Part shown: one piece after another, positions 58,994 to 64,000 of the stretch
How positions within the stretch are numbered: position 1 is the first letter of the stretch
How the letters are laid out: the number at the start of each line of letters is the position of its first letter
Source: Aeromicrobium endophyticum
GTDB lineage: Bacteria; Actinomycetota; Actinomycetes; Propionibacteriales; Nocardioidaceae
Direction of reading: 5' to 3'
Length of the DNA stretch: 64,000 nt
Assembly (NCBI RefSeq): GCF_003586285.1
Contig: NZ_QUBR01000002.1
Coordinates: 868,001 to 932,000, forward strand
Program-made: the position numbers and the translations under genes
Notes under the pieces: generated by a model
What the model saw: the letters and a program-made list of their open reading frames with translations, nothing else
What the model was told of the DNA's origin: nothing
Databases searched by the model: none

Positions 58994-59904
58994 CAGCCCT
59001 GCTCGGAGAGCTCGGCGCTGACCTTGGCCAGCTGGTCGAGGCGCTGCTGCAGCGGCGGGTGCGTCGAGAACAGCGCACCGATCGACTCGCGGTTGATCGC
59101 GGGGGCGAAGAAGAAGGCGCTCATCGCCTGGCTCTCGCGCAGGTCGCTGTTGGGGATGCGGGCCATGTCGCCCGAGATCTTCACCAGCGCCGACGACAGC
59201 TTCGACGGGCGACCCGTCATGTAGGCGCCGCTGCGGTCGGCGCTGAGCTCGCGGTAGCGCGACAGCCCTCGGATGAGCACGAAGCTGACGGCGTAGACCA
59301 CGAGGCTGACGAGGAAGACCACGATGAACGCCGGTCCGCCGTTGCTGTTGTTGTTGCGATCGCGTCCGCCGCCGAACATCCCACCGAAGTACATGCCGTA
59401 TCGCGTGATGAAGCCCGCCAGCAGACCGATCGACGAGGCCACCGTCATGACCGTGACGTCGCGGTTGGCGACGTGCGACAGCTCGTGGGCCAGCACGCCC
59501 TCGAGCTCGTCGGCGTCGAGGCGCTGCATGATGCCGGTCGTGACGCAGACGGCCGAGTGGTTCGGCGTGCGCCCGGTGGCGAAGGCGTTGGGCATGTCGG
59601 TGACGGCGATCGCCACGCGCGGCTTGGGCATGTCGGCCAGTGCGCACAGCCGGTCGATCATGGCGTGCAGCTCGGGCGCCTGGTGCGGCTCGACCACCTG
59701 GGCCCGCATCGACTTCAGCGCCAGGGAGTCCGAGAAGTACCACTGCCCCCAGGCCATCGCCAGGACGACGACGAACCCGACAGCGCCCAAGGCCGTCTGG
59801 TAGAGCACCGCCGCGAACAGCAGGTAGAGCACGCCCAACCCGAGGCTCACGCCGCCCATGCGCAGCGAGAGCCCGCGATCAGTCCTGAAGCGGCTTCGCG
59901 CCAT
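58993..59904 (-). CDS. htpX: Membrane zinc protease HtpX
   Basis: Cleaves misfolded membrane proteins under stress. The 303-aa protein has membrane helices at about 15-55 and 155-200, zinc motif LAHELSHVANRD near 139, third ligand in RYRELSADRSGAYMTG, and the FSTHPPLQQRLDQL end. The ATG at 59904 overlaps the pspA end by 26 bp. A longer frame upstream is a pspA shadow. Confidence 0.95.
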   Translation of the reverse strand: MARSRFRTDRGLSLRMGGVSLGLGVLYLLFAAVLYQTALGAVGFVVVLAMAWGQWYFSDSLALKSMRAQVVEPHQAPELHAMIDRLCALADMPKPRVAIAVTDMPNAFATGRTPNHSAVCVTTGIMQRLDADELEGVLAHELSHVANRDVTVMTVASSIGLLAGFITRYGMYFGGMFGGGRDRNNNSNGGPAFIVVFLVSLVVYAVSFVLIRGLSRYRELSADRSGAYMTGRPSKLSSALVKISGDMARIPNSDLRESQAMSAFFFAPAINRESIGALFSTHPPLQQRLDQLAKVSAELSEQG

Positions 59905-60613
59905 CGTCACCCTCCTGCTGCTCGTCCGGCCGAGCGATCTGCTCGAGCTGGCGGTCGACCTCGGGGCCGTCGAGCGCCGCGTCGAACTGGCGGGCCAGCC
60001 GCTCGTCGGCCGTCTCGCCCGTCGTGCCCACGACTCCCTCGGCGACGAGCTCGTCGACGGCGTCGGACGTCGCCTCCATCTCACGGGTGCGACGCTCGGC
60101 CGCCTCCATCGCCTGCCCGACGTCGCTCACGGTCGAGTTGATGCCGCTGGTCGCGCTGTTGATCTCGGCCCGCGCCGACGCCGCGGTGTGCCGCGCCGAC
60201 AGCGTGTCCTTGCGCACCCGGAAGCTCGCGACGTCCTGCTCGATGGTGTCGGCCGACAGCTCGAGCTTGCGCTCCTGGGCGAGCAGGTCGTCGCGCTGGG
60301 TGCGCAGGTCGGCGGCGGTCTTGTCGAGGGCGACCTTGCGCGTCAGTGCGGCGCGGGCGTCGTCGTCGCGTCCGGCGGCGACGGCATCGGAGGCCTGCTG
60401 GTCGAGCTGCGCCGCCTGCTGGGCGAGCGTCGCCAGCTGGAGGTCGACGCGCTTGCGGCTGGTCTGGACGTCGGCGACCCCGCGGCGGACCTGCTGCAGC
60501 AGCGCGGTCTGGGTGCGGTACGTCTCGTCGAGGCGCTCCTTGAGGGCCCCCGTGTCGTCGCCCCCCGCACTGCGCGAATGCCACCACTTCGCGAGGCGAT
60601 CACCGATGCTCAT
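59879..60613 (-). CDS. pspA: Phage-shock protein A (PspA/IM30 family)
   Basis: Forms oligomeric coats on stressed membranes. The 244-aa protein is almost all coiled coil after the start MSIGDRLAKWWHS, ending in an acidic low-complexity tail. The family pattern (amphipathic helix 0 plus long coiled coil) and the HtpX/PspAB neighbours support the call. The ATG at 60613 overlaps the stop of an upstream 28-codon mini-ORF by 4 nt (ATGA), so pspA is probably translated by coupling. Confidence 0.88.
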   Translation of the reverse strand: MSIGDRLAKWWHSRSAGGDDTGALKERLDETYRTQTALLQQVRRGVADVQTSRKRVDLQLATLAQQAAQLDQQASDAVAAGRDDDARAALTRKVALDKTAADLRTQRDDLLAQERKLELSADTIEQDVASFRVRKDTLSARHTAASARAEINSATSGINSTVSDVGQAMEAAERRTREMEATSDAVDELVAEGVVGTTGETADERLARQFDAALDGPEVDRQLEQIARPDEQQEGDDGAKPLQD

Positions 60614-60696
60614 GGTGTCCGTCCCGAGGAAGGGGCACGATACGGAACGGCCACCACGACACGGTGCACATCGTTCACTCGCTGACGCTCGCTCAT
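60610..60696 (-). CDS. 28-aa mini-ORF C, coupled to pspA
   Basis: A 29-codon frame, ATG to TGA, whose stop overlaps the pspA start by 4 nt. The peptide begins MSERQRVNDVHRVVVAVPYR and ends APSSGRTP; it has the same length as the murG-murC mini-ORFs and shares SERQR, N8, R12, PY, S24 and T27 with them. TAGGCT lies 7 nt before its ATG, so the pspA operon transcript probably begins exactly here. No SD is needed for it, and pspA would rely on coupling. Confidence 0.5.
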   Translation of the reverse strand: MSERQRVNDVHRVVVAVPYRAPSSGRTP

Positions 60697-60703
60697 GCTG
60701 TCA

Positions 60704-60719
60704 AGCCTACGGGTAGGGT
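60704..60719. promoter_or_regulatory. Divergent -10 boxes: mini-ORF C/pspA and DUF3043
   Basis: Minus strand TAGGCT (60704-60709) 7 nt before ATG 60696; plus strand TAGGGT (60714-60719) 7 nt before GTG 60727. The boxes diverge with 4 bp between them. Confidence 0.55.
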
Positions 60720-60726
60720 GTCGCGG

Positions 60727-61284
60727 GTGGCTGACGAGACAGAAGCACGCAAGGGCCGGCCGACACCGAGTCGTCGAGAGGCCGAGGCTGCTCGCAAGAA
60801 GCAGATGAAGACTCCGATGACCCGCAAGGAGCAGGCCAAGCGCGACCGGTCGGCTCGGGAGCAGATCCGCGTCAAGCAGCGCGAGGCGCTCAAGACCGGC
60901 GACGAGCGCTACCTGCCCCTGCGCGAGCAGGGGCCGGTGCGGCGTTTCACGCGCGACTACGTCGACCGCCGCCGCAACTTCGCCGAGTACCTGCTGCCGT
61001 TCCTGGTGGTGCTGCTCGTGCTCTTCACGGTCTCCAGCGGCTTCAGCGACCAGGTGCAGACCGCCCTCACCGCGTTCGCCTACCCGTTCCTGATCCTCGG
61101 CACGGTCCTCGACGAGGTCGTCATGGTGCGCGGCCTCAAGAAGGAGCTGCGGGCCCGCTTCGGCGCCGACGAGATCAAGGGCACCACCAGCTACGCGGTG
61201 CTGCGCAGCACCCAGCTGCGGCGGTTCCGCCTGCCGAAGCCCCAGGTCGCCCGCGGCGAGACGCTCGGCACCAGCTACCGCTGA
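60727..61284 (+). CDS. DUF3043 membrane protein
   Basis: A 185-aa protein with a long, very basic N-terminus (ARKGRPTPSRREAEAARKKQMK), the family motif REQGPVRRFTRDYVDRRRNFAEYLLP, and two membrane segments (about 86-104 and 110-130). Family of unknown function, usually next to pspA in actinobacteria. The GTG at 60727 is chosen from the promoter box; a GTG 9 nt earlier is possible. Confidence 0.88.
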   Translation: MADETEARKGRPTPSRREAEAARKKQMKTPMTRKEQAKRDRSAREQIRVKQREALKTGDERYLPLREQGPVRRFTRDYVDRRRNFAEYLLPFLVVLLVLFTVSSGFSDQVQTALTAFAYPFLILGTVLDEVVMVRGLKKELRARFGADEIKGTTSYAVLRSTQLRRFRLPKPQVARGETLGTSYR

Positions 61285-61293
61285 CCGGGGCGG

Positions 61294-61491
61294 CTACGCC
61301 TCGGCGTGCAACGACATCGGGCCGTAGATCTCGGCCTCGCCGTCGAACAGGCGCACCTGGTCGACGCCCTGCTCGAGCAGCTCGCCGAAGGCCTCGCCGA
61401 CCCACGACTCGGCATCGCTGCGGCTCTCGAAGGGCTCGGAGCGGCCGGTGACCTCACCGGCGGCGGTCTCCAACGTCCAGGTCCAGGTCAT
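61294..61491 (-). CDS. Conserved small protein downstream of gcvT
   Basis: A 65-aa protein starting MTWTWTLETAAGEVTG with a compact alpha/beta pattern (SRSDAESWVGEAFGELLEQGVDQVRLFDGEAEIYGPMSL). AAGGAG lies 8 nt before the ATG at 61491; the gcvT stop ends 2 nt before, so the two are co-translated. The family is common in actinobacteria, unknown in function. Confidence 0.75.
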   Translation of the reverse strand: MTWTWTLETAAGEVTGRSEPFESRSDAESWVGEAFGELLEQGVDQVRLFDGEAEIYGPMSLHAEA

Positions 61492-61493
61492 GG

Positions 61494-62594
61494 TCACGAC
61501 TCCTTCGTCGACGGCTGCACGAACGGGGGCTTGGTCACCGTGAACGCCTCGGACCGGCCGCGGACGTCGACGACTACGGTGGCGCCATCCTCGACCGACC
61601 GGTCGAGGAGCGCAAGCGCGATGCCCTGGCGCATCGTCGGCGAGAACGTGCCCGACGTGATCTCACCGAGCGCCTCGCCGCCGTCGGCGAGCACCGACAT
61701 GCCCGGACGCGGGATGCCGCGTCCCTGAGCGACCAGTCCGCGCAGCGTGCGCACGGTCTTCTCGGCCCGCTGCGTCTCGAGGGCGTCCTTGCCCCAGAAG
61801 GCGGGCTTGCTCCAGCCGACGGCCCACCCGGCCCGGGCCATGACGGGGCTGATCTCGGCCGACAGCTCGTGGCCGTGCAGCGGGTAGCCCATCTCGGTGC
61901 GCAGCGTGTCGCGAGCACCGAGCCCGCACGGACGGATGCCGAACGGCTCGCCGGCCGCCAGCACGGCGTCCCAGACGTCGAGGGCAGCGGCCTGGGGCAC
62001 GACCAGCTCGTAGCCCCGCTCCCCCGTGTAGCCCGTGCGGCACACCGTGACGGGAGCGCCGGCGACCGTCGCGTCGGCGAACGACATGTACTCGTGGTCG
62101 ACCGGCAGGTCGAGCGCCTGGAGGACCTCGTCGCTGAAGGGGCCCTGGATCGCGAGCACGGCGTGGTCCCGGTGCTGGTCGAGCACCTCGATGCCGTCGG
62201 GCGCGGCGGCACGCAGCCTCGCCACGACCGCCGCGGTGTTGGCCGCGTTGGGGATCAGGAAGACCTCGAAGTCGCTGCGCAGGTAGGCGATCAGGTCGTC
62301 GACCGTGCCGCCGTCGTCGTCGCAGCACAGCGTGTACTGGGCCTTGCCGGGCTGGATGCGCCCCAGGTCGTTGGTCAGGCACGCGTTGACGAAGGCGGCG
62401 GCGCCGGTGCCCCGCACGAGCGCCTTGCCCAGGTGGCTGACGTCGAACAGGCCGACACCCTCGCGGACGGCCTTGTGCTCGGCGAGCACGCCACCCCCGG
62501 CGTACTCGAGAGGCATCTCCCAGCCCCCGAACTCTGCGAGCTTGGCGCCGAGCACCACGTGACGGTCGTGCAGCGGTGAGTGAAGCAGATCCAT
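61494..62594 (-). CDS. gcvT: Aminomethyltransferase (glycine cleavage T-protein)
   Basis: Transfers the methylene group from glycine to tetrahydrofolate. The 366-aa protein begins [31 protein letters not shown] and shows [49 protein letters not shown] and [21 protein letters not shown]. No gcvH or gcvP is nearby, so it works with distant partners, as in M. tuberculosis. TAGGTT lies 7 nt before the ATG. Confidence 0.95.
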   Translation of the reverse strand: MDLLHSPLHDRHVVLGAKLAEFGGWEMPLEYAGGGVLAEHKAVREGVGLFDVSHLGKALVRGTGAAAFVNACLTNDLGRIQPGKAQYTLCCDDDGGTVDDLIAYLRSDFEVFLIPNAANTAAVVARLRAAAPDGIEVLDQHRDHAVLAIQGPFSDEVLQALDLPVDHEYMSFADATVAGAPVTVCRTGYTGERGYELVVPQAAALDVWDAVLAAGEPFGIRPCGLGARDTLRTEMGYPLHGHELSAEISPVMARAGWAVGWSKPAFWGKDALETQRAEKTVRTLRGLVAQGRGIPRPGMSVLADGGEALGEITSGTFSPTMRQGIALALLDRSVEDGATVVVDVRGRSEAFTVTKPPFVQPSTKES

Positions 62595-62601
62595 GGTCCT
62601 C

Positions 62602-62645
62602 AACCTAGGGGACGGTTCCGCGCCTCGCGGTGGCGACCTTAGAGT
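62602..62645. promoter_or_regulatory. Divergent leaderless-type promoters, gcvT and pepA
   Basis: Minus strand TAGGTT (62602-62607) 7 nt before the gcvT ATG; plus strand TAGAGT (62640-62645) 7 nt before the pepA ATG at 62653. Both are in a 58-bp gap. Confidence 0.5.
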
Positions 62646-62652
62646 GGCAGCC

Positions 62653-64000
62653 ATGCCGTCCGTCACCCTGAGCACGTCCAAGCCGACCACCGCCAGCGCC
62701 GACGTCCTGATCCTCGGGATTCGCAGCGACGACGACAAGGGGGACCTCGCAGACACACTGACCCTGCTGGGCTTCTCGGGCGAGAAGGGACAGACCGTCC
62801 GCTTCCCGTCCGGCGGCCTCATCAAGGCCCCCGTCGTCGTGGCGGTCGCCCTGCCGGCCGAGCCCACGGCCGAGGACCTCCGTCGCGCCGCCGCCCGGGG
62901 CGTGCGGGCAGCCACCCACGCGTCCAGCGTCGCGATCGCCCTGCACCCTGCCGGCGTCGACGAGGTCGAGGCCATCGCCGAGGGCGTCGGTCTCGGCACG
63001 TACCGCTACGACGCCTACAAGTCCAAGAACGACGCCAAGGGCGCCAAGGCGGTCGAGCTGACGAGCGCGACGATCCTGACGCCGTTCGCGCGCCAGACGA
63101 CCGCGACCAAGGCCGCCGAGCGCGCGGCGACCGTCGCGGCTGCGGTCAACACGGCCCGCGACTGGGTCAACACCCCGCCCGGCGACAAGCGTCCGGTCGA
63201 TCTCGTCGAGGCCATCTCCGCCTACGTCGGCGCCTCGGGGGCCGATGCGCTCAAGATCTCGGTCTGGGACGAGAAGCGGCTGGCCAAGGAGCGGTGCGGT
63301 GGCATCCTCGGCGTCGGCCAGGGCTCCGACAGCCCGCCGCGCCTCGTGACCCTGTCGTACGAGCCGGCCGGCGCCGTGGCCCACCTGGCCCTGGTCGGCA
63401 AGGGCATCACGTTCGACTCGGGCGGCCTGTCGATCAAGCCCGGCGCGTCGATGCAGACCATGAAGCTCGACATGGCCGGCGCGGCCGCCGTCGTCGCCGC
63501 TACGGTCGCGATCGCGCAGCTGGGCCTGCCCGTGCGCGTGTCGGCCTACGCGTGCCTCGCCGAGAACATGCCCAGCGGCCGGGCCACGCGTCCCGGCGAC
63601 GTCCTGCACATGCGCAGCGGCGCCACGGTCGAGGTGCACAACACCGATGCCGAGGGACGCCTGGTGCTGGCCGACGGGCTGGCGCTCGCCGCGGAGTCCG
63701 AGCCCGACCAGATCATCGACGTCGCGACCCTCACCGGCGCCTGCGTCGTGGCGCTCGGCTCGTACACCACCGGTGTGATGGGCAACGACGACGGCCTCGC
63801 CGACACCGTGCTGGCCGCGTCCGAGCGGGCCGGCGAGCCGATGTGGCGGCTGCCGATCACCGAGGAGATGAAGGGCACCGTCACCTCGTCGAGCATTGCC
63901 GACCTGCGCCAGCACAACCCGAAGCCGTACGGCGGCGCCCTGTTCGCCGCGGCGTTCCTGCGCGAGTTCGTCGGCGACGTGCCCTGGGCGCACCTCGACA
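62653..64000 (+). CDS. pepA: Leucyl aminopeptidase (M17), 3' end outside window
   Basis: Two-zinc aminopeptidase of peptide turnover. About 449 residues are visible of an expected 490-500. After an N-terminal regulatory domain ([17 protein letters not shown]) comes the catalytic domain with [45 protein letters not shown], the metal-site signature [16 protein letters not shown], and [20 protein letters not shown]. It is open to the window end. The ATG at 62653 is set by TAGAGT 7 nt upstream. Confidence 0.93.
   Translation, partial: MPSVTLSTSKPTTASADVLILGIRSDDDKGDLADTLTLLGFSGEKGQTVRFPSGGLIKAPVVVAVALPAEPTAEDLRRAAARGVRAATHASSVAIALHPAGVDEVEAIAEGVGLGTYRYDAYKSKNDAKGAKAVELTSATILTPFARQTTATKAAERAATVAAAVNTARDWVNTPPGDKRPVDLVEAISAYVGASGADALKISVWDEKRLAKERCGGILGVGQGSDSPPRLVTLSYEPAGAVAHLALVGKGITFDSGGLSIKPGASMQTMKLDMAGAAAVVAATVAIAQLGLPVRVSAYACLAENMPSGRATRPGDVLHMRSGATVEVHNTDAEGRLVLADGLALAAESEPDQIIDVATLTGACVVALGSYTTGVMGNDDGLADTVLAASERAGEPMWRLPITEEMKGTVTSSSIADLRQHNPKPYGGALFAAAFLREFVGDVPWAHLD

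Noticed and set aside
60664-60726. Longer N-terminus for the DUF3043 protein from an ATG at 60664
   Set aside because: That region is the reverse strand of mini-ORF C and of both promoter boxes; no conserved residues and the TAGGGT box points to GTG 60727.
1-64000. tRNA, rRNA, insertion sequences or prophage
   Set aside because: Gene-free gaps are short and none shows a cloverleaf-like or rRNA-like sequence, and no transposase or integrase motifs were seen. A tRNAscan and covariance-model run would settle small RNAs.

Overview
The window is one continuous stretch of very GC-rich chromosome, with no rRNA, tRNA, phage or transposase genes that I can see. Gene content and order point to an actinobacterium: Wag31/SepF division genes, a PASTA kinase, a class II DAHP synthase, the cytochrome bcc-aa3 branch and PspA/HtpX. 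Long parts follow the order I know from Mycobacterium tuberculosis (wag31 to mraZ, then polyprenyl synthase, kinase, aroG, plsC, fadD15, ripC, DnaQ/GIY-YIG, trpD, ctaE-qcrCAB, cta genes, adoK, erpA, glycerate kinase, gcvT, pepA). The intergenic style and the lack of mycolic-acid genes suggest Nocardioidaceae, perhaps Aeromicrobium. That placement is inference only.

Layout. 1-620: end of ileS. 790-21666 (minus strand): division and cell wall (dcw) cluster, transcribed mraZ, small membrane protein, rsmH, ftsL, ftsI, O-acyltransferase, murE, murF, mraY, murD, ftsW, murG, two mini-ORFs, murC, ftsQ, ftsZ, pgeF, yggS-type gene, sepF, yggT, wag31. 21897-28528: DUF3040 protein, methyltransferase, FAD oxidoreductase, metF, polyprenyl synthase, PASTA kinase. 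28578-38858: aroG, two small enzymes, pfkA, plsC, esterase, tandem ROK sugar kinases with two small partners, acyl-CoA ligase. 38825-43793: metalloprotease-like protein, riboswitch-controlled NlpC/P60 hydrolase, Cys-rich small protein, DnaQ/GIY-YIG nuclease, stand-alone RAM domain. 43811-54331: trpD, receiver-like protein, ctaE-qcrCAB, L,D-transpeptidase, ctaF-ctaD-ctaC. 54448-64000: adoK, erpA, glycerate kinase, aminotransferase, PspA/HtpX/PspAB, DUF3043, gcvT with a small partner, and the start of pepA.

How the genes work together. The first third builds and places the septum: the Mur enzymes make lipid II, FtsW/FtsI polymerise it, FtsZ/SepF/Wag31 position the machinery, and a PASTA kinase reads the wall. 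Further wall functions follow: OatA-like acyltransferase, RipC-like hydrolase under a c-di-AMP riboswitch, and an L,D-transpeptidase lipoprotein. The middle carries sugar and lipid enzymes, and the last third the terminal respiratory chain and envelope-stress genes.

Regulatory architecture. Many operons begin with a TANNNT box exactly 6 or 7 nt before a GTG/ATG, which predicts leaderless mRNAs; several such boxes face each other in divergent gene pairs. The oddest find is a family of 28-codon mini-ORFs (two tandem copies before murC, one before pspA), each overlapping the next start codon by 4 nt. A 42-bp palindromic repeat occurs five times, next to two wall genes that interrupt otherwise conserved clusters.
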